From: Candidatus Gastranaerophilales bacterium
GTDB lineage: Bacteria; Cyanobacteriota; Vampirovibrionia; Gastranaerophilales; Gastranaerophilaceae
Direction: 5' to 3'
DNA length: 64,000 bases
NCBI GenBank assembly: GCA_944325885.1
Contig: CALVBT010000009.1
Location: forward strand, 22,182 to 86,181
This document shows positions 56,671 through 64,000 of this stretch, piece after piece. The position numbers and the translations under genes are program-made. A model generated the notes under the pieces. It was not told where the DNA came from. It saw only the letters and a program-made list of their open reading frames with translations, and searched no databases. Every line of letters starts with the position of its first letter. Within the stretch, counting starts at the first letter, position 1.

Positions 56671-56687
56671 CAAAAAGCAAATTCACA

Positions 56688-56724
56688 AAAAAGAGCAGGT
56701 TTTAATAAAACCTGTTCTTTTTTT
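56688..56724. terminator. Terminator, convergent clpC and O-methyltransferase
   Basis: AAAGAGCAGGTTTT pairs with AAAACCTGTTCTTT, followed by T's on the plus strand and preceded by A's on it, so it can serve both convergent genes. Confidence 0.85.
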
Positions 56725-56744
56725 ATATATTTAAAAAATATTAT

Positions 56745-57302
56745 TTAAACCAATTTTAAGGCCATTAGCAGGCCCGCCGGCAAGTCCAAAACCTGTGACT
56801 GATATCTTTTATCGTTTTTAATTTCATCAAGAAAATCAGCCACTTTAGCAGCGTGAGAAACAACGTTATCAGCAAGTATAATTGAACCAGCCTGTAATTT
56901 GTCTTTTAAAAGATTAAAATATTGAATATATTCAGACTTATTTGCATCTATAAACACCATATCAGGAACAAAATCCAAGTCAGCAATAATTTCCAATGCA
57001 CGACCCTGTCTAAATGTAACATATTCAGACAAACCACATTTTTCTATATTCTCTTTTGCAATGCTCTGGCGTTTTTCGTAAAACTCTATTGTGGTCAGAT
57101 GTCCGCCTTTATTTGAATCTTTAAGCGCATCAGCAATCCACAATGCAGAATATCCGTTCGAGGTGCCGATTTCCAGCACATTTTTTACACCGGAAATTTT
57201 TATAAGCATACTGATAAATTCTGCTGTTTGATGAGAAATGTTCCAAAATTCGTGCTGGGTAAGCTCAAGTTCTGAAGAAATTTTTTGCGCAGTGCTATTC
57301 AT
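56745..57302 (-). CDS. Class I O-methyltransferase
   Basis: The 185-residue SAM-dependent enzyme has the methyltransferase-3 family pattern: EFWNISHQTAEFISMLIK, VLEIGTSNGYSALWIADAL (SAM loop, about residue 40-58), DFVPDMVFIDANKSEYIQYF and ILADNVVSHAAKVADFLDEI. The acceptor, typically a catechol or other hydroxyl or carboxyl group, is unknown. It is the last of four minus-strand genes (grpE, dnaJ, propeller, this one), all closely spaced. Confidence 0.9.
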   Translation of the reverse strand: MNSTAQKISSELELTQHEFWNISHQTAEFISMLIKISGVKNVLEIGTSNGYSALWIADALKDSNKGGHLTTIEFYEKRQSIAKENIEKCGLSEYVTFRQGRALEIIADLDFVPDMVFIDANKSEYIQYFNLLKDKLQAGSIILADNVVSHAAKVADFLDEIKNDKRYQSQVLDLPAGLLMALKLV

Positions 57303-57305
57303 GGA

Positions 57306-58754
57306 TTACAACCTCTTATTCAAAAGCTGCAAATCATTGATGTAAACAGAGGTGTTTACTGTCTGCAAAATTGTATTTTTTTCTATGTCATAAACAAAAT
57401 ATTTTTTGTCAGAAACATTAGTAATCAAAAGCAGGTTCGAAGACGGAACTTTGACAAGTTTCTTACAAAATCCCTGAGCTGGAAGCTTCAACTGAGAAAC
57501 AACAGAGTAGTCCTCAAGATTGAATATCATTAACTCATTAGAGGCTGAAAGAATATACAACTTGTTGTCAATAAGCATCATATCAACAGGTTTTTTAGCA
57601 ACAGGCTGTTTGTAAATAATATCTTTTATTTCTGTATCAATTACCTGCAGCTCATTTTCCGTTCTGGACAACAAATAAATATTATTGCCTTTGATAACTA
57701 TTTTAGAAATATTAGAAGCATTATAAACGTATTTGTTCAAATAAGTTTCATTAAGAGCCAGTGTATAAATATCACCGGTATTTTTGTCCATATAGGCTAT
57801 CTGTTTGTCATCAGCACTAATAGCTATATTTTTGGGATAACCTTTAATTTTTATCTTTTCAACAAGTGACATTGTTTTTAAATCTATCAAAAAGATTGAC
57901 TGATCATCACCGACTGCGACATAGGCCTTAGTTTTATCTTTATTAAGGATAATTTCAGTAGGCTGATAAGACAAATCTATTTTTTTTGCCAGAACTTCCT
58001 GTTTGATATCCGCAACATCTATATATGTTTTTCCTGCTGCAGCAACGAGAATAAAATTGTCATCACAAACAGGCTGGATAAACTTTGGCAAATTTTCTAA
58101 TTTTAAAGAAAACTTTGGAGTAGAAGAATCAGACGGTATGACATTAAGCAAAGTAGAATCCAGTGTGGATATCAAAAGTGTTTTGCCAGCCATATAAGGA
58201 ACCGGTATTATTTTTTGCTCACTCTTTGCAGAGGTGGATTTTGAATCATTTTCTTTAAAAATGTCATTCACTCTTGAACTTTGGAGTGCAATTTGCAAAT
58301 CACCGAGCATTATCTTCATATCTTCAGGAACTACCAGCCCCGGCGGGACAAGCATATCCTGAGGGAATATACCGGTCTTTACGATAAAAGGAATGTTCTT
58401 CGAGTCAGTTACCGTAGGTCTGCCGTTTTTATCTTTTATTACTTTTAACAAAGCAAAGTTAGAATCAAATATTACAACTTCAGGAAGCTGGGAAAGTTTT
58501 TTGTTGGCAGGGTAAGTACCTACGACTTTGCCGGATGGATTTTTCTTCGGGTTCGACGGAAGTACAGGAAGGTAAACTGTGCCGTCAGGCAAGGATACAA
58601 GACCGTCAAATCGCACAGAAGCCTTTGGAAGTTCTGATTTTAAAGTATTTAAAATATAATCAGGGAGCTTTGTTGCGTAAGAACTCGTTGCTGTTAAAAA
58701 ATATACAAGGAACAACGCAATTATATTTTTAATACCTGACAAATTTATTTTCAT
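57306..58754 (-). CDS. Secreted beta-propeller (YVTN-like) protein
   Basis: The 482-residue protein has a signal peptide (NIIALFLVYFLTATSSYA). The C-terminal part (about 200-480) contains several YVTN-like propeller repeats: ADIKQEVLAKKIDLSYQPTE, AYVAVGDDQSIFLIDLKTM, IAISADDKQIAYMDKNTGD and LYILSASNELMIFNLEDYS. The N-terminal region holds a Pro-rich segment. It is likely a periplasmic or surface sensor or scaffold; the ligand is unknown. It lies between dnaJ and the O-methyltransferase in one transcript. Confidence 0.8.
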   Translation of the reverse strand: MKINLSGIKNIIALFLVYFLTATSSYATKLPDYILNTLKSELPKASVRFDGLVSLPDGTVYLPVLPSNPKKNPSGKVVGTYPANKKLSQLPEVVIFDSNFALLKVIKDKNGRPTVTDSKNIPFIVKTGIFPQDMLVPPGLVVPEDMKIMLGDLQIALQSSRVNDIFKENDSKSTSAKSEQKIIPVPYMAGKTLLISTLDSTLLNVIPSDSSTPKFSLKLENLPKFIQPVCDDNFILVAAAGKTYIDVADIKQEVLAKKIDLSYQPTEIILNKDKTKAYVAVGDDQSIFLIDLKTMSLVEKIKIKGYPKNIAISADDKQIAYMDKNTGDIYTLALNETYLNKYVYNASNISKIVIKGNNIYLLSRTENELQVIDTEIKDIIYKQPVAKKPVDMMLIDNKLYILSASNELMIFNLEDYSVVSQLKLPAQGFCKKLVKVPSSNLLLITNVSDKKYFVYDIEKNTILQTVNTSVYINDLQLLNKRL

Positions 58755-58768
58755 ATTACTTCCTATGC

Positions 58769-59896
58769 TTAGCTGTGAATTGCATTTTTAAACTTATCTA
58801 TAAGTTTTTCATTTGGTTTTTTATTTTCGGATATTTCAAACAATTTTTTATACAAACGTTTTTCTTCTTCATTCAAGGACTTAGGCGGTTTGTATTTTAT
58901 TTGTACGAGATGGTCGCCTCGTTTTTCCGGATGTCCCAAAAATGGAATGCCTGTATTTTTTATAGTAAGTATTTTACCATATTCTATTCCTGCAGGGATA
59001 GCCAGTTCTTTTTCACCGTGGATTGTATTAACAACGACAGTGTCCCCGAGAACAGCCTGAGGAATACTTATTGACAACTCGGAATACACATTAAATCCGT
59101 CACGTTTAAATTCTTTGTGAGGTTTTACGTATATTACTATGTATAAATCGCCGTTTACGCCGCCGTTTTTGCCGGCATCACCTTCTTTTGCAACTCTAAT
59201 CTTTGCATTGTTATCTACGCCGGCAGGTATTTTTACCTTTATATTTTTTTCCGCTTCATAACGGCCCTCTCCATGGCATTTTTTGCAAGGAGTACCGATA
59301 ATTTGACCAGAACCGCCGCATTTTGGACAGGTTGTAACCTGTTGAATACTGCCAAGAATTGTACGTGTCATTTGGACAACACGGCCTTTTCCATTACATT
59401 CCGGACAGACAGAGGGCTTTGTTCCCGGTTCTGCGCCTGTGCCATAGCACTCTTTGCACATTGCCAGATGGTCAATTTTAATTTCTTTTTCTACTCCAAA
59501 AGCAGCTTCTTCAAAATCAAGCTCAATATCAAGCCTCAAATCATGACCACGCTGCGGTGCTGTCGGGTCAACATTTCTGCCGCCTGAAAATCCGCCCATA
59601 CCGCCAAAAAATGACTCAAAAATATCATTTATATCGCCAAAGCCAAAATCAAACGGGCCGGCATTGCTATATCCCGCATTTGAAAGGCCTTCTTCACCAT
59701 ATCTGTCATACAAAGAACGTTTTTCATCGTTTGACAGAGTTTCGTATGCTTTGCCCAGTTCCTTAAATCTCTCTTCAGCATCCGGTGCTTTATTTACATC
59801 CGGATGAAGTTCACGTGCTTTTTTTCTAAAAGCACTTTTTATCTCTGCTGATGTTGCATCCTTGCTTACACCCAGTATCTCGTAATAATTAGCCAT
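58769..59896 (-). CDS. dnaJ: Chaperone protein DnaJ
   Basis: This Hsp40 co-chaperone stimulates DnaK ATPase and holds unfolded proteins. The 375-residue protein begins with the J-domain (YYEILGVSKDATSAEIKSAF and LHPDVNK with the HPD motif). A Gly/Phe-rich linker follows (about 75-115). The four CxxCxGxG zinc motifs start CKECYGTG, CPECNGKG, CPKCGGSG and CKKCHGEG. The C-terminal beta domains follow. grpE lies 8 bases upstream; dnaK is not adjacent. Confidence 0.97.
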   Translation of the reverse strand: MANYYEILGVSKDATSAEIKSAFRKKARELHPDVNKAPDAEERFKELGKAYETLSNDEKRSLYDRYGEEGLSNAGYSNAGPFDFGFGDINDIFESFFGGMGGFSGGRNVDPTAPQRGHDLRLDIELDFEEAAFGVEKEIKIDHLAMCKECYGTGAEPGTKPSVCPECNGKGRVVQMTRTILGSIQQVTTCPKCGGSGQIIGTPCKKCHGEGRYEAEKNIKVKIPAGVDNNAKIRVAKEGDAGKNGGVNGDLYIVIYVKPHKEFKRDGFNVYSELSISIPQAVLGDTVVVNTIHGEKELAIPAGIEYGKILTIKNTGIPFLGHPEKRGDHLVQIKYKPPKSLNEEEKRLYKKLFEISENKKPNEKLIDKFKNAIHS

Positions 59897-59904
59897 ATTC
59901 CTCT

Positions 59905-60474
59905 CTATTCGCTTACGGCAACATTAACTAATGCCGGCCTTAAAACCTTATCCCCCAATTTATAACCCTTTTGCAATTCTGCAATAATAGTATTTTCCGG
60001 ATATTCGCTCGTCGGAGTTTGCATTACTGCCTCATGAAAATTCGGGTCAAACTCTTTGTCTTTCGTGTCAATAACTTCCATACCCATTTTATTCAACACG
60101 TCATATATTTGTTTAAACACCAGATTGTAGCTGTCTTTAACTGTATTAACATCATCAATATTTTCAACAGATGCCTTTGCTCTGTCGATATTATCCAGTG
60201 CTTCTATCATTTTTTTCAAAGCCTCTTCCGCACCGTATTTTAGAAGAGCTTCTCTTTCTTGCATTTGTCTTTTTCTATAGTTGTCAAAATCTGCAGCAAG
60301 TCTTATATATTGATTGTTTATTTTATCAATTTCTTCTTTCAAAGCTGTTATTGCATCTTCACAATCATTTTCGTCTTTTTTATCCGGCTCAACTTCTGTT
60401 TTATCTGAAGCAAAAGGATTGTTTTCAGATTTAACTTCGTCTAACATTTCGTTTTCTTTATTTTCATTCCCCAT
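59905..60474 (-). CDS. grpE: Nucleotide exchange factor GrpE
   Basis: This dimeric nucleotide-exchange factor acts on DnaK. The 189-residue protein has an acidic N-terminus, a long coiled coil (about 50-120: ALKEEIDKINNQYIRLAADF, YRKRQMQEREALLKYGAEEA) and the C-terminal beta domain (MEVIDTKDKEFDPNFHEAVM, ADLQ-like ELQKGYKLGDKVLRPALV). ATG 60474 is chosen over the upstream frame extension because GAAGG lies 7 bases before. It is the first gene of grpE-dnaJ-propeller-O-methyltransferase. Confidence 0.96.
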   Translation of the reverse strand: MGNENKENEMLDEVKSENNPFASDKTEVEPDKKDENDCEDAITALKEEIDKINNQYIRLAADFDNYRKRQMQEREALLKYGAEEALKKMIEALDNIDRAKASVENIDDVNTVKDSYNLVFKQIYDVLNKMGMEVIDTKDKEFDPNFHEAVMQTPTSEYPENTIIAELQKGYKLGDKVLRPALVNVAVSE

Positions 60475-60511
60475 AATAAAGCCTTCTTTTATTACCAAAT
60501 ACAATACTTAA

Positions 60512-60539
60512 ATTATAAATTATCAAAGCATTTACTCAA
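60512..60539 (-). promoter_or_regulatory. Sigma-70-like promoter of grpE
   Basis: On the minus strand TTGAGT (60539-60534), 16 bases, TATAAT (60517-60512), then 37 bases to the grpE ATG. No CIRCE inverted repeat was found between the promoter and the gene. Confidence 0.6.
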
Positions 60540-60636
60540 GGATTTTTAATTATTTCTTAACTTTTCATAAATTATGACGCTTTAGAGCTATTAATCGTTG
60601 CAAATGTTAAGAAATGTAATGAAATAAATAAAAACT

Positions 60637-60669
60637 GAATTTCGAACTTTGAAATTGTTTTTATATATG
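60637..60669 (+). promoter_or_regulatory. Likely promoter of the 60725 peptide (AATTTC box type)
   Basis: GAATTTCGA at 60637-60645, 16 bases, then TATATATG at 60662-60669. The upstream box resembles, but does not equal, the GCAATTTTC element at 11538, 21942 and 62231. An AAGAAATGTAAT element lies upstream at 60609-60620, as before 11603 and 22067. The gene starts about 56 bases later. Confidence 0.45.
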
Positions 60670-60724
60670 TACGAGGTATATAAAAAATATACAACAAGAG
60701 AATAATTTGAAGAAGGAGTAAATT

Positions 60725-60889
60725 ATGAACGTATCAGCAATTGGAAATCTATTCGCACAACGCCCGGAAACAGCAGGAACACTTGCACACAAACCGATAG
60801 AAACAGCAGGTTCTCTGGCATTCGGCGGAGCAGAAACAGCAGGCTCACTGGCAAACAATGCAGGCGGTTCATTCTGCGCAATGGCATAA
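60725..60889 (+). CDS. 54-residue peptide with 11-residue ETAGSLA repeats
   Basis: The frame from ATG 60725 has AAGGAG 8 bases upstream. After MNVSAIGNLFAQR the peptide repeats ETAGTLA, ETAGSLA and ETAGSLA at residues 15, 26 and 37, a strict 11-residue period, and ends AGGSFCAMA with one Cys at 51. There is no Sec signal or membrane helix. Real-gene evidence is the ribosome site, the promoter-like element and the exact repeat phase. Eleven-residue repeats can form regular helices or beta-solenoids; a precursor of a modified peptide is another option. Function unknown. Confidence 0.7.
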   Translation: MNVSAIGNLFAQRPETAGTLAHKPIETAGSLAFGGAETAGSLANNAGGSFCAMA

Positions 60890-60942
60890 GCAAAGTTTTC
60901 AAAACAGAGAAAAGCGACGACTACTAAACAACCGGGGTGGAA

Positions 60943-61086
60943 ATGAATGAAATAAAAATAGCAAACTACACACTACTAGGTGTACTGCTTTTAATTATGG
61001 CATCATTTTGTATATCAATGAGTACATTATCAAAAACAAACAGTTATGGTGATTATCCATCAATAATATCAGGCTACAATAGATAG
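60943..61086 (+). CDS. 47-residue single-helix membrane peptide
   Basis: The frame from ATG 60943 encodes MNEIKIANYT, a hydrophobic helix (LLGVLLLIMASFCISMS) and a polar tail (YGDYPSIISGYNR). GGGGTGG lies 2 bases before the ATG. It follows the 54-residue peptide by 53 bases and is followed by a strong terminator, so the two small genes form one transcript. This could be an export, immunity or anchoring partner of the repeat peptide (speculation). Confidence 0.55.
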   Translation: MNEIKIANYTLLGVLLLIMASFCISMSTLSKTNSYGDYPSIISGYNR

Positions 61087-61112
61087 TAAGCAAAAGAAAT
61101 AAAGAGAAAAAT

Positions 61113-61144
61113 AAAAGAAGCACTTTAAAAAGTGCTTCTTTTTA
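61113..61144. terminator. Terminator after the small-peptide transcript
   Basis: AAAAGAAGCACTT pairs with AAGTGCTTCTTTT around TAAA, with a run of T after it. It lies between the 47-residue peptide and the convergent zinc-ribbon gene. Confidence 0.85.
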
Positions 61145-61420
61145 TTAATTATTTGATTCATGCATAGCTTTGTAACAATCTTTGCAGTACACTTCTTTTC
61201 CCAAAATAGGTTTAAAGGGAACTTTGGTCTGTGCGCCGCACTTTGAACAAACAACATCATAAAGTTTTTTTCTATTGTTCTGACGTCTTTTTTTCCTGCA
61301 TTCAGGGCAGCGTTTTGGCTTATTTACCAATCCTTTTTCAGCGTAAAATTCCTGCTCACCTGCAGTAAAAATAAACTCTGCTCCACAGTCCTCGCAGATG
61401 AGTTTTTCGTCTTGATACAT
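61145..61420 (-). CDS. Zinc-ribbon protein (zf-trcl type)
   Basis: The 91-residue protein has two Cys-x2-Cys pairs in each of two ribbon units. The first is CEDCGAEFIFTAGEQEFYAE followed by CPECRKKRR, matching the probable zinc-ribbon domain family zf-trcl. The second is CSKCGAQTKVPFKPI then VYCKDCY, the small CxxC/VPFxP type. It may bind RNA or a protein partner in translation or stress; the function is not known. It has its own terminator on the 3' side, shared with the opposing gene. Confidence 0.8.
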   Translation of the reverse strand: MYQDEKLICEDCGAEFIFTAGEQEFYAEKGLVNKPKRCPECRKKRRQNNRKKLYDVVCSKCGAQTKVPFKPILGKEVYCKDCYKAMHESNN

Positions 61421-61508
61421 TTTTCGTCTCCTTGTTTAAAATTGGTAAATAAATACCCGTCACATATAGAACTATATCTTATAACTTTTTTTTGAAATAA
61501 TCAAGAAG

Positions 61509-61537
61509 AAACCCCTTTATTTTAAGAATAAAGGGGG
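61509..61537 (-). terminator. Terminator of the 61609 gene
   Basis: CCCCTTTATT pairs with AATAAAGGGG around TTAAG. On the minus strand it is followed by GTTTCTTCTT and lies about 70 bases past the stop of the 61609 gene. Confidence 0.65.
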
Positions 61538-61608
61538 CATATTTCATTTCACACACGCGAGGAATTTAACTATTTATCAACCAAGGTTTGGTTCAGCCAT
61601 TATGCTTA

Positions 61609-62154
61609 TTATGCATATTTAGGAGCTGTTCGTTCTATATTCTTGCTTTCCTGTTCTTCAATTTTCTGAAGTTCGGTATCTGCAGCCTTGAGTTGAGTTT
61701 CTATCATCAATTTCTGATTAGTAATTTCTGTTTCAAGTTTTTTGACTTTTGCTGCCTCAGCCTTGCCTGCTGCATCAAGAGCCTGTTTGAAGAATGCGTT
61801 AAATACAAAGAATTGGTTAGCGTAGATTGATTGAGGATTTGTAGGGTCAACGGCCATACCATACTGACCGCCAGAAGCAGCATTCATATTCAACAAGTTA
61901 GCATTGTACATCTGAGATGAACGAGATGCTTGAAATAATGCTTTCGGAACACTATTGTTAAAGAAATTCAAGTTAGCCCCGAAAATGCTTGCCGGTGAAC
62001 TCATAAACTCACCGGGACTAATAATCCCATCAGCTACGTTACCCGCATATACAGATAAATCTTGCAATCTTTGAGATAACTCCATCAATCTGTATTGAAG
62101 GTTGTTGATCCTTTGAGTCAATTGTAGCTTTCGCATTGTGAAAATTGCGTACAC
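61609..62154 (-). CDS. Helical hypothetical protein with the TATATA-type promoter
   Basis: The 181-residue protein has no Sec signal. It begins with MRKLQLTQRINNLQYRLMEL, a helical start, has a polar middle region (SPASIFGANLNFFNNS, AASGGQYGMAVDPTNPQS) and ends in a coiled-coil like helix (LMIETQLKAADTELQKIEEQ). The end resembles that of the 22067 protein. GTG at 62154 is favoured as start because AGGAG lies nine bases upstream; ATG 62136 is too far. Small filament-forming or secreted structural proteins often show this organisation; the real role is unknown. Confidence 0.7.
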   Translation of the reverse strand: MYAIFTMRKLQLTQRINNLQYRLMELSQRLQDLSVYAGNVADGIISPGEFMSSPASIFGANLNFFNNSVPKALFQASRSSQMYNANLLNMNAASGGQYGMAVDPTNPQSIYANQFFVFNAFFKQALDAAGKAEAAKVKKLETEITNQKLMIETQLKAADTELQKIEEQESKNIERTAPKYA

Positions 62155-62197
62155 TGTTTTAATCTCCTACCATAACCAAACTTTATTTTAACCTTAC

Positions 62198-62231
62198 ACT
62201 TATATAAAAACATTTTGAAAACAAAAATTGC
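62198..62231 (-). promoter_or_regulatory. Promoter of the GCAATTTTT-N16-TATATA type
   Basis: On the minus strand GCAATTTTT (62231-62223), 16 bases, then TATATAAGT (62206-62198). The 61609 gene starts 43 bases later. The spacing is identical to that at 11538, 21942 and 41364. Confidence 0.55.
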
Positions 62232-62407
62232 CTAAACTGATTTATATTTCCGAAATCCGGACAAAATGGCTAAAACACTTGTAAATATTGAGTTTCGAAA
62301 GAAAAGTATCAATTTGAATATATAAAATATAGATAAAAATTAGATACCTGATAAATATCAAGTATCTAAAAATTAAATACAAAAAATTTTTAAAATATTA
62401 AGATATA

Positions 62408-63019
62408 TTAAGAAACTCTGGTAATTACCTTGTCAATCAAGCCGTATTCAACAGCTTCCTGCGCTGACATATAATAATCACGCTCTGTATCTTTTTTAAT
62501 TTTTTCTATTGGCTGAGAACAATTTGAAGCAAGAATGCCATTTAGCATATTTTTCATTCTTAAAATTTCTTTTGCTTCAATTTCAATATCAGTAGCCTGT
62601 CCCTGCGCACCTCCTAACGGCTGGTGAATCATAATTCTGGAGCTGGGTAAAGAGAGTCTTTTTCCTTTAGTCCCGGATGACAGAAGGAAAGAACCCATAC
62701 TTGCAGCTTCTCCAATACAAATTGTGCTTACATCAGCTCTTATGTGCTGCATAGTATCATAAATTGCAAGCCCCGCAGTAATAACACCGCCCGGACTGTT
62801 AATGTAAAGCATGATATCCTTTTCAGGATTTTCCGAGTCTAACAGCAGCAACTCTGCAACAATTACGTTAGCCATTTCATCATCTATTTCTTCACCGAGA
62901 AAAATTATTCTTTCTCTTAACAATCGTGAAAAAATATCAAAAGACTTTTCGCCTCTGGATGAAGACTCTATAACCATTGGCACATAACTCAAAACCTTTG
63001 AATAATCAAAATCCGACAT
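62408..63019 (-). CDS. clpP: ATP-dependent Clp protease proteolytic subunit
   Basis: This serine protease forms a tetradecamer that degrades substrates fed by ClpC or ClpX. The 203-residue protein has the catalytic Ser in [11 protein letters not shown], His in [15 protein letters not shown] and Asp in [18 protein letters not shown] 63019 is used because GGAG lies 5 bases upstream and the extra upstream codons are not family-like. The gap 62232-62407 shows only AT-rich sequence. Confidence 0.97.
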   Translation of the reverse strand: MSDFDYSKVLSYVPMVIESSSRGEKSFDIFSRLLRERIIFLGEEIDDEMANVIVAELLLLDSENPEKDIMLYINSPGGVITAGLAIYDTMQHIRADVSTICIGEAASMGSFLLSSGTKGKRLSLPSSRIMIHQPLGGAQGQATDIEIEAKEILRMKNMLNGILASNCSQPIEKIKKDTERDYYMSAQEAVEYGLIDKVITRVS

Positions 63020-63075
63020 TAACTCTCCTTTACAAATATGTGTCAATTATACGAACTAAACAGATATTTTTCAAG

Positions 63076-63756
63076 CTACCAGGGATATTTTTTGCCAATA
63101 GACCAGGAATTTGAATAAATCAAAGCACAACAATATAAAGCTATATTAGACGTATGGTTGCAGCCATAATTAGAATCTGTCAGTAGTGTATTTTTATCTG
63201 TATTAACCTTGTAAGGAGCAAAAGGAATTGAAGTAGAGTTTACAAGCTCAAATGCAAACAAATCACGACCGAACATATTCGGTTTCTTTTCCCCATTCAC
63301 ATCAACATAAAAAATTGCACAAGTAGAATTTTGTTTCTTACAAGATTTAACTGTTTCTACAGCAAAAGATATCCCATTATTCATTTTAACTGATGGTAAA
63401 GATGACAAATTGACTTTTGTAGGTCTTTTACCGAGAGTCATGTAGTTTACTTTCGGCATACAGTCACCATTAGCAGCCACACAATTTTTTGAAACTCTTA
63501 AATAATTGACTATATAATTGTTAATTACGTTTGCATTGCGGTATCCGGCATGCCACCCCCAGTCACCAGGAGGGCCGTTAGAATTCATAGAAAATTGCAA
63601 AGTTTGTGCCATATCAGCGTAGAACATTTTTAAGCGTATTGCATTGTTTTTCTTTTCTCTTTCTTGCAAAAAGATAAAAAAGATAAATAAAATCACAATA
63701 ACCAACACAGCTATTGCACCGACAGCGCGCAATTTTCTTCTTTGTATTTCATCCAT
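63076..63756 (-). CDS. Type IV pilin-like protein lacking a standard prepilin site
   Basis: The 226-residue protein has one N-terminal hydrophobic helix (LRAVGAIAVLVIVILFIFFIF) after a basic start. It has a C-terminal extracellular domain with several Cys (SKNCVAANGDC, then CNHTSNIALYCCALI) and ends SIGKKYPW. Pilins of this lineage commonly close with a WxI...YPW ending. The usual prepilin-peptidase motif (Gly-Phe-Thr-Leu-x-Glu) is missing; a Glu follows the helix (LQEREKKNN). It may be a minor pilin, a membrane-anchored relative or a decayed copy. The start has no strong ribosome site. Confidence 0.65.
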   Translation of the reverse strand: MDEIQRRKLRAVGAIAVLVIVILFIFFIFLQEREKKNNAIRLKMFYADMAQTLQFSMNSNGPPGDWGWHAGYRNANVINNYIVNYLRVSKNCVAANGDCMPKVNYMTLGKRPTKVNLSSLPSVKMNNGISFAVETVKSCKKQNSTCAIFYVDVNGEKKPNMFGRDLFAFELVNSTSIPFAPYKVNTDKNTLLTDSNYGCNHTSNIALYCCALIYSNSWSIGKKYPW

Positions 63757-63891
63757 ATCACTATAATATCATATTTTCAAAAAAAACATACTATTTAATA
63801 TAAAAATTATATAAAAACAGCAAAAGTCCATACAAAAGTACGGCACAATAACAACTTTAGATATAGAAGTAGAGTAGGAGTCTAAATTTAA

Positions 63892-64000
63892 GGGGGGCCG
63901 TCACCGGCGGTATATATATTTATTTCCTACACAGGCAAAGATACACAAACAGGCAGTGGAGATTTGTTATCCAAAGCTGCTACTATTACATTTAAAGATT
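63892..64000 (+). other. Unresolved partial reading frame at the right edge
   Basis: After a stop at 63889-63891 one frame is open to the window end and reads protein-like from about 63910 (VYIFISYTGKDTQTGSGDLL, then SKAATITFKD). No start codon or ribosome site lies in it. It begins in a GC-rich patch (GGGGGGCCGTCACCGGCGG) unlike the surrounding sequence. It may be a decayed gene fragment or the head of a frame that starts outside. The 63757-63891 part is AT-rich and holds no clear gene. Confidence 0.25.

Noticed and set aside
62138..62152. Second GCAATTTTC on the minus strand next to the 61609 start codon
   Set aside because: It overlaps the start codon region and has no TATATA element at the right spacing downstream of it.

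Overview
The window reads as an AT-rich bacterial chromosome that uses the standard code (TGA is a stop, for example at the ends of lspA and rluD). The gene content fits a gut or animal-associated member of Vampirovibrionia/Melainabacteria (order Gastranaerophilales). This assignment is inference. It rests on the housekeeping set, the absence of any photosynthesis or respiratory gene, a pilin-like protein with a C-terminal YPW ending, and many lineage-type proteins with short Asn-rich N-termini carrying an SF/NF motif. There is no CRISPR array, transposase or clear prophage.

Layout. 1-5.8 kb: tail of a membrane protein, then a minus-strand riboflavin operon (ribE, ribBA, GNAT protein) and a separate MnmD-like methyltransferase plus flavoprotein pair. 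5.8-11 kb: a NarL-type response regulator behind a repeat-rich leader, facing a minus-strand operon nadB-nadC-etfB-etfA. 11.2-12.7 kb: two Gln/Pro-rich proteins sharing a two-part N-terminal motif. 12.8-22 kb: a radical SAM/DUF2344 protein followed by RNase E/G, type III pantothenate kinase, and lspA-rluD. 22-30 kb: engB, hisB with a HisC-HAD fusion, ligA and a PLP decarboxylase. 30-35 kb: panC, panB, yvcK and a PxpA-like protein. 35-39 kb: rimP-nusA behind a leader terminator, a U32 peptidase-family protein and rplI. 39-48 kb: an accessory stretch of large hypothetical proteins, a sugar transporter, a decayed gene, small effector-like proteins, a CAU tRNA and a covarying tandem repeat in its 5' leader. 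48-54 kb: mtaB, a nitrilase-family amidase, a PBP4-type carboxypeptidase, TPR proteins and fliW-csrA. 54-63 kb: a proteostasis neighbourhood (clpC, grpE-dnaJ, clpP) with small peptides between. 63-64 kb: a pilin-like protein and an unclear edge.

Together the core genes supply cofactors (FMN/FAD, NAD, pantothenate/CoA), translation and RNA turnover, and protein quality control. The least explained material is a set of lineage-type genes (11603, 22067, 41449, 61609 minus, probably 60725) that share a non-canonical promoter: GCAATTTTC, 16 bases, then TATATA-like. An orphan copy of this promoter lies at 44864. Other striking items are the tRNA-leader repeat with compensatory base changes, a 54-residue peptide built on an 11-residue ETAGSLA repeat, and a ligA reading frame that seems to start at ATT.
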